From Mesorhizobium sp. M1B.F.Ca.ET.045.04.1.1 (GTDB lineage: Bacteria; Pseudomonadota; Alphaproteobacteria; Rhizobiales; Rhizobiaceae), in assembly GCF_003952465.1 (NCBI RefSeq), contig NZ_CP034448.1:4317001-4381000 (forward strand): 64,000 nt of DNA. Reading direction: 5' to 3'. Under the pieces are notes generated by a model. The model worked only from the letters and a program-made list of their open reading frames with translations. It was not told the origin of the DNA and made no database searches. The translations under genes and the position numbers were made by a program. This document shows positions 1-7,396 of this stretch, piece after piece; positions within the stretch are counted from its first letter, which is position 1; the number at the start of each line of letters is the position of its first letter.

Positions 1-506
1 CGAGGGGCGGAGACAGGGGGGCTTTCGGCAAACTGCTCGAAAGGCACTATGGCTTCGTCTATCGCGCCGCCTATCGCTGGTGCGGCCGTAAGGCAGACGC
101 CGAGGACATCGCCCAGGATGTCTGCGTGCGGCTCGGCCGCGCGATCCGCGACTATCAGGGCAACGGCGCCTTCACGACCTGGCTCTACGCCATGACGCTG
201 AACGCGGCGCGCGACATGATGCGCAAGCGCGCACGCGATACCGCCAAGACCGAAGCCTTTGGCACCTATGCGCTGATTGCGGGAGAGGGCTCGGCGGAAA
301 GCCAGGACCCGACCGAGGCGCTGTGGGCGGCGGTGCGCATGCTGCCGGACAAGCAGCGCGACGCGGTGCTGCTCGTCTATGGCGAGGGCCTCGGCCACGC
401 TGCGGCCGCCGAGGTGATGGCGATCTCGGAAACGACGGTTTCCTGGCACATCCATGAAGCGAAGAAACGGCTGAAGGTGCTCATGCGCTCAGCCGGGGAA
501 GTGTGA
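1..506 (+). CDS. ECF-family RNA polymerase sigma factor, 5' end outside window
   Basis: The reading frame is open from base 3 at the window edge, so the N-terminus is missing. The visible part begins in sigma region 2 (a GAFGKLLERHYGFVYRAAYR-like helix, then an AEDIAQDV motif near base 100) and ends in a region 4 helix-turn-helix around LPDKQRDAVLLVYGEGLGH and ISETTVSWHI. This is the compact sigma-70 group 4 layout. The stop codon lies just before the next gene, a VWA membrane protein whose cytoplasmic N-terminus could act like an anti-sigma or signalling partner; that role is inferred from position only. The first GTG at 126 is internal to region 2 and is not the true start. Confidence 0.85.
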   Translation, partial: RGGDRGAFGKLLERHYGFVYRAAYRWCGRKADAEDIAQDVCVRLGRAIRDYQGNGAFTTWLYAMTLNAARDMMRKRARDTAKTEAFGTYALIAGEGSAESQDPTEALWAAVRMLPDKQRDAVLLVYGEGLGHAAAAEVMAISETTVSWHIHEAKKRLKVLMRSAGEV

Positions 507-508
507 CC

Positions 509-2650
509 ATGGTCGACGACAACGAACTCGAAAGGCTGCGGGATCTCGCGGTGCCGGCGCCCGACGGCGAGGCGAAAGCCCGCGCTTTCGCCGCCGCAAT
601 GCAGGCCTTCGACTGGCAAGAAAATAATTCGACCGCCACCCAAGGAACGGCAGCAGGTCTTCGTCTCACGGAGCGAGCACAAAAGCTCTGGAGAGAGATC
701 ATGCAACGGAAACTCATTGCCACGCCGGCTATCACCGCGCTGGTCGCGCTGCCTATTGCCGGATATGCCGCTTTTGAGATGTTGAAGGAACAGCCGCCCG
801 TCATCGGCGGCAACGGGAAGATCACCGAAACGGTGGCCGACAAGCCGGTGGCGCAGAAGCCAGCGGTCGAGCAGCCGGCGATCAACGAACCGCTGGCCGC
901 GGCGCCCGCCAAGGAGAAGAAGGCCGACGCCGACAGCGAAAGGCGCGTCGAAGACGAGGCGCAGGTTGCGCCCGCATCGCCGCCGAAGCCGGCGACAGAG
1001 GTCGATAGCCTGGCCAAGCGGGAAATGGCGCCCGAGGCGATGCCGGCGCCACCGGCTGCGCCGGCAGAGAGCGGTCAACTCGCGTCCGGCGGACGCGCGA
1101 ATGCTCAAGCGCCCATAGCGGCGATGCAGTCTGCCCAGGCGCCAGCCGGCGCGGTCGCCGATTCCAGGCTGATGGTGCAGCCAGCGCCGATGCCGGCCGA
1201 TCAGTTGCAGCCGCAGGAGGAAAACCGCGACCGTATCGAGACCTTCAAGACCAATCCGGTGCACGAGACCACCCAGGATCCGGTCTCGACCTTCTCGATC
1301 GATGTCGATACCGCCTCCTATTCCTTCGTGCGGCGTTCGCTGAAAGAGGGCACTCTGCCTGACCCCGATACGGTTCGGGTCGAGGAGATGATCAACTACT
1401 TCCCATACGACTGGAAGGGTCCGGACTCGGCCGCAACGCCGTTCAATTCGACCGTCACCGTCATGCCGACGCCGTGGAACGAGCGTACCAAGCTGATGCA
1501 TGTCGCCATCAAGGGCTTTGACGTGAAGCCGGCCGAGCAGCCCAAGGCCAACCTGGTGTTCCTGATCGACGTGTCGGGCTCGATGGACGAGCCGGACAAG
1601 CTGCCGCTCTTGAAGTCCGCCTTCCGGCTGCTGGTCAGCAAGCTCAAAGCGGACGACACCGTCTCCATCGTCACCTATGCCGGCAATGCCGGCACGGTGC
1701 TGATGCCGACCAAGGCGGTCGAGAGAGAAAAAATCCTTTCGGCCATCGATAATCTGGCGCCCGGCGGATCGACGGCCGGCGAGGCCGGCATCAAAGAAGC
1801 CTACAAGCTTGCCCAGCAGTCGTTCGTCAAGGACGGCATCAACCGGGTGATGCTTGCCACCGACGGCGATTTCAATGTCGGCCAGACCGATGACGACGAT
1901 CTCAAGCAACTGATCGAGAGGGAGCGCAAGACAGGCGTGTTTCTCTCGGTGTTCGGCTTCGGCCGCGGCAATCTGAACGACCAGATGATGCAGACCATCG
2001 CGCAGAACGGCAACGGGACGGCGGCCTATATCGATACGCTGGCCGAGGCCGAGAAGGTGCTGGTCGAGGATGCGTCCTCGACGCTGTTCACCATCGCCAA
2101 GGACGTCAAGATCCAGGTCGAATTCAACCCGGCCACGGTCTCGGAGTACCGACTTGTCGGCTATGAGACCCGTGCTTTAAAGCGCGAGGATTTCAACAAT
2201 GATCGCGTCGATGCCGGCGATATCGGCTCCGGCCATTCGGTGACGGCGGTCTATGAGATCACGCCGAAGGGCAGCGGCGCCGAACAGGTCGATCCGCTGC
2301 GCTACGGCCAGGGGAAGGTCGACAATGGAGGCGTTGCCAACGCGGACGAATATGCCTTCGTCAAGATCCGCTACAAGCTGCCGAACGAGAATGTTTCGAA
2401 GCTGATCACCACGCCGGTGACCGCGGCCAACGAGGTCAAGTCTTTCGACGAGGCAGGAAGCGACCAGCGCTTCTCGGTTGCGGTCGCGGCCTTCGGGCAG
2501 AAGCTGCGCGACGAGGATCAGACGGCGAATTTCGGCTACGACCGGATCCTGGAGATCGCCAACGCCGCCCGCGGCGCCGATCCGTTCGGCTACAGAGCCG
2601 AATTCCTGTCGCTGGTGCGCCTGGCGTCGTCGCTGGGAACCAACAAGTAG
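509..2650 (+). CDS. Membrane-anchored von Willebrand factor A protein (YfbK-like, DUF3520 type)
   Basis: This protein of about 713 residues has a short cytoplasmic N-terminus, one transmembrane helix at about residues 69-92, a long Ala/Pro-rich linker, a conserved VWA-N segment (STFSIDVDTASYSFVRR), and a VWA domain with the MIDAS motif DVSGSM near residue 353. A C-terminal DUF3520 region follows. Family members are thought to act in envelope-associated metal-dependent binding; no enzyme motif is visible. ATG 509 is preferred because GGGGAA at 495-500 sits 8 bases upstream, whereas GTG 503 is only 2 bases from it. It directly follows the ECF sigma gene, a pairing seen in other proteobacteria. 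Confidence 0.85.
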   Translation: MVDDNELERLRDLAVPAPDGEAKARAFAAAMQAFDWQENNSTATQGTAAGLRLTERAQKLWREIMQRKLIATPAITALVALPIAGYAAFEMLKEQPPVIGGNGKITETVADKPVAQKPAVEQPAINEPLAAAPAKEKKADADSERRVEDEAQVAPASPPKPATEVDSLAKREMAPEAMPAPPAAPAESGQLASGGRANAQAPIAAMQSAQAPAGAVADSRLMVQPAPMPADQLQPQEENRDRIETFKTNPVHETTQDPVSTFSIDVDTASYSFVRRSLKEGTLPDPDTVRVEEMINYFPYDWKGPDSAATPFNSTVTVMPTPWNERTKLMHVAIKGFDVKPAEQPKANLVFLIDVSGSMDEPDKLPLLKSAFRLLVSKLKADDTVSIVTYAGNAGTVLMPTKAVEREKILSAIDNLAPGGSTAGEAGIKEAYKLAQQSFVKDGINRVMLATDGDFNVGQTDDDDLKQLIERERKTGVFLSVFGFGRGNLNDQMMQTIAQNGNGTAAYIDTLAEAEKVLVEDASSTLFTIAKDVKIQVEFNPATVSEYRLVGYETRALKREDFNNDRVDAGDIGSGHSVTAVYEITPKGSGAEQVDPLRYGQGKVDNGGVANADEYAFVKIRYKLPNENVSKLITTPVTAANEVKSFDEAGSDQRFSVAVAAFGQKLRDEDQTANFGYDRILEIANAARGADPFGYRAEFLSLVRLASSLGTNK

Positions 2651-2666
2651 CGCCGCCTATTTGAAC

Positions 2667-2697
2667 AAAGGGCCGGCGGGAAATCCGATGGCCTTTT
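2667..2697 (+). terminator. Possible intrinsic terminator after the VWA gene
   Basis: AAAGGGCC and GGCCTTTT can pair around a loop of about 15 bases, followed by no long T run beyond TTTT. It lies 17 bases after the VWA stop codon. The hairpin is imperfect. Confidence 0.4.
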
Positions 2698-2787
2698 GCC
2701 AATCGTTAAATTGCACGGCTTTTCCGGAACCTCATCGCAATGCCCTCCTGTTAGTCAAAGCCGATAGAGGACTTTGAGGGGCTGGAA

Positions 2788-3066
2788 TTGCATATCACCG
2801 GGAACGCGACACCGACGGCGGGCAACCTCCCGGCGCGAGCAGCATCCGCGCCATCCGCCGACTCCACGCGCATCAAAAGTGATGTCGACGCGGCCCGCAA
2901 CACGGCGCTTTCCGCGCTCAACAACGATCGCTTCCGCGTGATGCTGGAGCAGATCATCGATCCGCGCGCGTCCGGCGCGTTGATGACGATGGGCGCCGAC
3001 AGCAGCGACAGCGCCGCTACAGACCTCAATACGGCGCTGTCGCGCTACGCTGAAAACAGCGAATAA
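2788..3066 (+). CDS. Hypothetical 92-residue protein
   Basis: I do not recognise the family. The frame starts at TTG 2788 with GAGGGG at 2775-2780 upstream. Codons are strongly G/C-ending like the neighbouring genes, which argues that it is real. The protein has a low-complexity Ala/Ser/Thr N-terminus (about 30 residues), then a helical stretch (SDVDAARNTALSALNNDRFRVMLEQIID), and no signal peptide or membrane segment. It ends 13 bases before the convergent bmt stop. A competing minus-strand frame over the same bases has no supporting ribosome binding site. Confidence 0.55.
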   Translation: MHITGNATPTAGNLPARAASAPSADSTRIKSDVDAARNTALSALNNDRFRVMLEQIIDPRASGALMTMGADSSDSAATDLNTALSRYAENSE

Positions 3067-3079
3067 AGCAGGACCATTT

Positions 3080-4096
3080 TCAGGCGCGGCTGCGCCGGCG
3101 CTCGCGGCGGCCTTCGCCTGCGTCGCCTGCGCTCGCCGTCTTGTTGCGCATCGGGCCGATGCGCTCGACGATCGTCTCGACGGTCGGGCGCCCGGACTTT
3201 TCATGCGCGTCGAGCGCCTTGCGCATGGCGGCGAGGTGGGCGAACGAGGTGCCGCAGCAACCGCCGACGATCTTTGCGCCGGCATCGACCGCCAGCCGGA
3301 CATAGTCGGCCATCAGCTCAGGCGTGCCGGAATAATGGATCTCGCTGCCGCGGAATTCCGGGATGCCGCAATTGCCCTTGACGATCACGGTGGCCTCCGG
3401 CTTCGCTTCGGTCATGTCGAGCAGCGAGGCCAGGATATCGGCGGCACCGACACCGCAATTGGCGCCGACACCGAGCGGCGCTTGCGCCAGCCCGTCGGCG
3501 ACACCATGGATGTCCTTCGGCAAAAGCCCCATCATGGTGCGGCCGGCAGTGTCGAAGGAACCGGTATAGGTGTAGGGCAGGCCGACGCGGATCGCCGCTT
3601 CCGCCGCGGCGCGGATCTCGTCGGGCGCCGACATGGTCTCGATCCAGGCGACTTCGGCGCCGCCGGCCTTGAGCCCTTCGATCTGCTCGGCAAAGGCATC
3701 GACCGCATCCTCGTAGGTCATGGCGCCAAGCGGCACCAGCAACTCGCCGGTCGGGCCAACGGAGCCGGCGACGATCACCTTGCGGCCAGCCTTGTCGGCG
3801 ACAGACCGAGCAATCTCGGCGGCGCGCTTGTTCAGTTCGCGCACCCGGTCCTGGGCGTGATGCAGCTTCAGCCGGTGGCGGGTGCCGCCGAAGGAGTTGG
3901 TCAGGATGATGTCGGCGCCGGCATCGACGAAATTCTGGTGCAGGCTGACGATGGTTTCGGGCGACGTCTCGTTGAGCAGCTCGGGCGCTTCGCCGGCCTC
4001 GAGGCCCATCGCGAACAGATTGGTGCCGGTGGCGCCGTCGGCCAGCAGCACGCCCTTTTCAGCAATCAGCGCGTCGATCGGATTGGTCGCGGTCAT
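3080..4096 (-). CDS. bmt: Betaine--homocysteine S-methyltransferase
   Basis: A homocysteine S-methyltransferase-domain protein of 338 residues, similar to rhizobial Bmt, which transfers a methyl group from glycine betaine to homocysteine to give methionine and dimethylglycine. The zinc-binding cysteines typical of the Pfam S-methyl_trans fold are visible as GANCG (Cys near 214) and GGCCGT (near 283); the N-terminal LADGATGTNL motif is also typical. The product dimethylglycine could feed the dimethylglycine dehydrogenase encoded at 10.3-12.9 kb. A perfect 9-base-arm palindrome lies 34 bases upstream of the start and is a likely operator. The last 30 residues are Arg/Ala-rich and look non-catalytic. 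Confidence 0.88.
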   Translation of the reverse strand: MTATNPIDALIAEKGVLLADGATGTNLFAMGLEAGEAPELLNETSPETIVSLHQNFVDAGADIILTNSFGGTRHRLKLHHAQDRVRELNKRAAEIARSVADKAGRKVIVAGSVGPTGELLVPLGAMTYEDAVDAFAEQIEGLKAGGAEVAWIETMSAPDEIRAAAEAAIRVGLPYTYTGSFDTAGRTMMGLLPKDIHGVADGLAQAPLGVGANCGVGAADILASLLDMTEAKPEATVIVKGNCGIPEFRGSEIHYSGTPELMADYVRLAVDAGAKIVGGCCGTSFAHLAAMRKALDAHEKSGRPTVETIVERIGPMRNKTASAGDAGEGRRERRRSRA

Positions 4097-4129
4097 GGCT
4101 TTGGCTTTCGTATCCTGAATTCGGATAAC

Positions 4130-4151
4130 GATATAAAGAAGTCTTTATATC
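4130..4151 (-). promoter_or_regulatory. Palindromic operator upstream of bmt
   Basis: GATATAAAG and CTTTATATC form perfect 9-base arms around the 4-base spacer AAGT, 34 bases upstream of the bmt start. The A/T-rich dyad stands out in G+C-rich surroundings. ArsR-type repressors such as SahR, which respond to S-adenosylhomocysteine, control methionine-cycle genes in proteobacteria, so a SahR-type site is a reasonable guess. No regulator of that type is in the window. Confidence 0.55.
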
Positions 4152-4197
4152 CAGTCAACGAAATTGCGGCCGGCGAGGCATGCCGGACGGCTGTCTT

Positions 4198-4422
4198 TTA
4201 TGGTCCTGGAACGATCTCGACCTCGATCTCGGTGCAGACGCCGCCATTGGTCGGATGATGATCGACAGGGCAGGCGGTGACGACGAGCTGCAGATATTGT
4301 TCCGCTCGCAACGTCACATAGCCACCAGGTGGGTTGATCGAGGCCTCGACGACGATGGCGGCGCTCAGACAGAGCCTGAGGGGAAGGACATACCGGCCAG
4401 CTTCTGCGTGAAGCTCGCCGTC
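4198..4422 (-). pseudogene. 3' remnant of a DUF1989 (urea carboxylase-associated) gene
   Basis: The minus-strand frame from 4422 to the TAA at 4198 is open for about 74 codons with no plausible start codon. Its translation ends with GGYVTLRAEQYLQLVVTACP followed by VDHHPTNGG, resembling the C-terminus of DUF1989 proteins (PGDYVELRAEMD...SACPQD...NG as I recall it). Its upstream end overlaps the 3' end of the XRE gene in another frame, so the rest of the gene has apparently been replaced. It is read as a deletion scar; a short translated tail cannot be excluded. Confidence 0.45.
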
Positions 4423-5222
4423 TCATGCGCGTTGACGTCGGCGGCGCGGATCAGATTGTCGAAATGGCTGGTCAGGGTGCGGATCGGCTGGGTGGCGCTC
4501 AGCACCAGATACATGTCGCCGACATAGATTGCTGCGCGGTAGGGCCCGAAGATCGTGTAGGGGATCGAATAGCGCATGCGGCCGTCATAGAGGAACAGGC
4601 GGAAGGTCGGGTAAAGGTCGTCGAGCAGGGTCGCCATGTGCAGCAATTGCTTGCGGCGCTCGTCCTCGGGGAAGCGGTCCCAGACGCCGAGTCCGCGCGC
4701 GAAGATCTCCAGCGTATGGCGCGGCATGCAGACTTCCATGTCGGTCTCGGGCCGCCTGTTGTAGTCGATGCGGTATTGGGTTTCGCCGGCCTGCGCCTCG
4801 CGGCTCTTGTTGGCGATGCCGGCCTCGTAGTCGACCAGCGCCTCGGTGCGCAAAAGGTCCGGAATGCCGGCGGGAACATAGCGGATTTTCGTGCCGGCCG
4901 CCTCCGCATGCCATTTGGCGAGCAGGGTGCGGTCGAAGCCGTCGGGCGCTTCCTCGATCTCCAGGCTCTCGCGGATCTCGCCGGTGACGCCTTCGTCATG
5001 GCTCAAGCCCAGCAGCCAGTCGAGCGACACCTTGAACTCGGCGGCGATGTTGAGAAGCGTCTCGGCGCGGGGCAGGCGGGTTGAGGCGCCCGAAAGCAGT
5101 TGCGAGAGCGCCGAACGGTCGATGCCGACGGCGGTCGCGAAGGCCGACTGGTTCAAGTCGGAGCGTGTCAAGAGCAATTTCAGACGCTCCCGGAAGATCG
5201 TCGACAGATCACGCTTGTCCAT
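4365..5222 (-). CDS. XRE-family helix-turn-helix transcriptional regulator
   Basis: The N-terminal XRE/Cro HTH spans about residues 10-65 (SDLNQSAFATAVGIDRSALSQL and RAETLLNIAAEF). It is followed by a roughly 200-residue C-terminal domain of unknown ligand. ATG 5222 is favoured over GTG 5225 because AGGAG lies 7 bases upstream of it. The gene is divergent from the fatty-acid desaturase at 5451, and the shared 200-base intergenic region has two dyads, so control of the desaturase is a reasonable inference. The last dozen residues overlap the DUF1989 remnant and may not be the ancestral C-terminus. Confidence 0.8.
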   Translation of the reverse strand: MDKRDLSTIFRERLKLLLTRSDLNQSAFATAVGIDRSALSQLLSGASTRLPRAETLLNIAAEFKVSLDWLLGLSHDEGVTGEIRESLEIEEAPDGFDRTLLAKWHAEAAGTKIRYVPAGIPDLLRTEALVDYEAGIANKSREAQAGETQYRIDYNRRPETDMEVCMPRHTLEIFARGLGVWDRFPEDERRKQLLHMATLLDDLYPTFRLFLYDGRMRYSIPYTIFGPYRAAIYVGDMYLVLSATQPIRTLTSHFDNLIRAADVNAHETASFTQKLAGMSFPSGSV

Positions 5223-5362
5223 CACGCTGCTCCTGGTCGAGGGAGGAAAAATTTGCGCCGGCTGGCGTCACAGCGCGGCACCAGCGGAAATGAATCCCCA
5301 AGTTTGTTTACAATACATAACATATGCCGTCAAAAATGCGCATTCGCAACAGTTTGTGCGCT

Positions 5363-5379
5363 TTGTCGCGTTGCGACAA
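5363..5379. promoter_or_regulatory. Dyad in the regulator/desaturase intergenic region (first)
   Basis: TTGTCGC and GCGACAA form perfect 7-base arms around GTT. It lies between the divergent XRE regulator and the desaturase, 72 bases before the desaturase ATG. It is a candidate operator for the XRE protein. Confidence 0.45.
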
Positions 5380-5389
5380 CGCAAGGCTC

Positions 5390-5407
5390 CTGACACAATG
5401 TTGTCAG
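5390..5407. promoter_or_regulatory. Dyad in the regulator/desaturase intergenic region (second)
   Basis: CTGACA and TGTCAG are 6-base arms around CAATGT, 10 bases after the first dyad. Both share a TGTC/GACA core, which suggests paired operator sites for one regulator. Confidence 0.4.
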
Positions 5408-5450
5408 GAATCAAATTGGTTCCGGCGACTGGAAGGCAGTGGTCGATAGC

Positions 5451-6473
5451 ATGACGAGCATAAAGACGAGCATTAATAAGAGACGCAGCAGCACACCGGC
5501 CGTGGAATGGCCGACGGTATTCCTCGCACTTTTCTGCTACGGCACGTGGCTCGCCACCGGCTTGCTGCTCTGGCCCTCCCATCCGCTGCTGGCGCTCGCA
5601 GTCCTCGCCTTGATACTGGCGCTGCAATCCTCGCTGATGCACGAAGTGCTGCACGGGCACCCGACGCGCAACGCCAGGATCAATGAAGCCTTCGTCTTCC
5701 TGCCGATCGGCATGGTCTGGCCGTTCCGCCGCTTCAAGACGATCCATCTTCGCCATCATGCCGACGAGCGGCTGACCGATCCGCTCGACGACCCGGAAAG
5801 CTATTATCAGGCGCTCTGGATGCATGAGGAAATGCCGCCGGCGATGAAATTCCTGCTCAAGATCAACAACACCATGGTCGGGCGCTTGATCCTCGGCCCG
5901 TTGTTGTCGTCGATCGGCTTCTTCATCGATGACGCCAGGCAGATGGCCGCCGGCGACAAGGCGATCCGCAACGCCTGGCTGCTGCATGCCATCGGCCTTG
6001 CCGTGGTTGTGCCGATCGTGACGTTCGGCTTCGGCATCCCGCTGTGGCTCTACATATTGGTGCCGGTGTGGCTCGGCCAGTCGCTGATCTCGGTGCGCAC
6101 CTATGCCGAGCATCAGTGGTCGGAACATCCGGAAGGGCGCACGATCATCGTCGAGCGGTCGCCGCTCTCGTTCCTGTTCCTCAACAACAACCTGCATTTC
6201 GTGCACCACAAGAGCCCGACAGTCGCCTGGTACAGACTGCCGAAGATGTTTCGCGATCGCCGCGAAGAATGGCTGCGGATGAACAACGGCTATGTCTATC
6301 CGAATTATTTCGCACTGATCAAATCCTTTGCCTTCAAGGCCAAGGAGCCGGTGGTGCATCCGGTGCTGCGCCGCGCGCCGGAACCCGGCCGCGCCTTCAA
6401 GCCGCGCGTCAGGGCGCGTAATGTGAATGGACTTGGAACGGCTCCAGTGCCGGCTGAACCGCCCAAGGAATAA
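5451..6473 (+). CDS. Membrane fatty acid desaturase
   Basis: An integral-membrane di-iron desaturase of the FA_desaturase family, 340 residues. The three histidine boxes are present: HEVLHGH, HLRHH and HFVHH, with an extra NNNLH before the last. Two pairs of hydrophobic segments flank them (about residues 20-65 and 180-215). The substrate is probably an acyl lipid, but the family also includes carotenoid and other hydroxylases, so this is open. Start choice is uncertain: GGAAGG at 5431-5436 is only 2 bases from GTG 5439 and 14 from ATG 5451. It is divergent from the XRE regulator. Confidence 0.85.
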   Translation: MTSIKTSINKRRSSTPAVEWPTVFLALFCYGTWLATGLLLWPSHPLLALAVLALILALQSSLMHEVLHGHPTRNARINEAFVFLPIGMVWPFRRFKTIHLRHHADERLTDPLDDPESYYQALWMHEEMPPAMKFLLKINNTMVGRLILGPLLSSIGFFIDDARQMAAGDKAIRNAWLLHAIGLAVVVPIVTFGFGIPLWLYILVPVWLGQSLISVRTYAEHQWSEHPEGRTIIVERSPLSFLFLNNNLHFVHHKSPTVAWYRLPKMFRDRREEWLRMNNGYVYPNYFALIKSFAFKAKEPVVHPVLRRAPEPGRAFKPRVRARNVNGLGTAPVPAEPPKE

Positions 6474-6550
6474 TTTCGACTTTCCGCGACCGCTTTTTCG
6501 CCGCGGGACGCAGGCGCCGATGGCCGCCTGTTTTTTGGAAGCTATTTGTC

Positions 6551-7396
6551 ATGAGTAAGTTCGTTGCGGCTCTGCCGATGTATGACTGGCCCGAGATGCG
6601 TGGCGAGGTCGACGCGCAGTGGGTGCCGCTCCGCGACGCCTTCCGGCAGAGGGGCATCGATGCGCCGGAGAGAATGGCACGCAGCAATCGCGACCTGCCG
6701 CCGGTGCCCGGTGGCATCCGCGACGGCGCCCGAAAGCTGATTGCGCCCGATCCGGCGACGCTGCCCCCGGACGAGTTCGATTTCCACCAGCTTTGGCTGA
6801 GCCCGGCGCTGCTCTTCGGGCAAACATGCTGGGGTCCGATGGAGCTTGGATTGGCCCGGCATGTGCAGGTAGTCGCCCAGCCAAGCTACGATGCGTTCGA
6901 AGGCGGGCAGGGCGAGCTCTATTCCAGCGCGCTGGTGATGTTTTCGGATGGCGGCCCATCGGTTGCGTCGCCCGCAGACGGCAAGGCCGCCATTCCGCTC
7001 GATCTGATCCGCGGCAAGCGTTTCGTCTTCAACAATCCGGATTCGATGTCCGGGGTGCTCGGATTGACGCGCGACCTGGAGGCGATGGGCGAAAGTCTCG
7101 ACATCTTCGCGTCCCGCGGCGAAAGCGGCGGCCACCGGTCGTCGATCGTCGCCGTCGCCGACGGCAGGGCCGACATCGCTGCCATCGACTGCCAGAGCTG
7201 GGCATTGGCGCAGCGTTTCGAGCCGGCGGCGAAGCATGTGAAGGTGGTCGGCTGGACGGCAAGGCGCAAGGGCCTGCCGTTCATCACCGCCAGGACAACC
7301 CCGATGGACGTCGTTGCGTCCATGTGGGAAGCCATCGCGGGCCTTGGCCTGGAGGGGTCAGTTGCCGAGCAGCCTTTCGTCGAGCGGGTAGTTTGA
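6551..7396 (+). CDS. PhnD/SsuA-like phosphate/phosphonate-binding family protein without a signal peptide
   Basis: A 281-residue protein with the fold signature of PhnD-type periplasmic binding proteins: N-terminal AALPMYDWPE, FHQLWLSPALLFGQTCWGP, ELYSSALVM, and RGKRFVFNNPDSMSGVLG. There is no signal peptide or lipobox, and no ABC permease or ATPase is adjacent, so it probably works in the cytoplasm, perhaps as a ligand sensor or a re-purposed binding domain. Its 3' end overlaps the convergent DddP-like gene by 39 bases. The ligand is unknown. Confidence 0.7.
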   Translation: MSKFVAALPMYDWPEMRGEVDAQWVPLRDAFRQRGIDAPERMARSNRDLPPVPGGIRDGARKLIAPDPATLPPDEFDFHQLWLSPALLFGQTCWGPMELGLARHVQVVAQPSYDAFEGGQGELYSSALVMFSDGGPSVASPADGKAAIPLDLIRGKRFVFNNPDSMSGVLGLTRDLEAMGESLDIFASRGESGGHRSSIVAVADGRADIAAIDCQSWALAQRFEPAAKHVKVVGWTARRKGLPFITARTTPMDVVASMWEAIAGLGLEGSVAEQPFVERVV

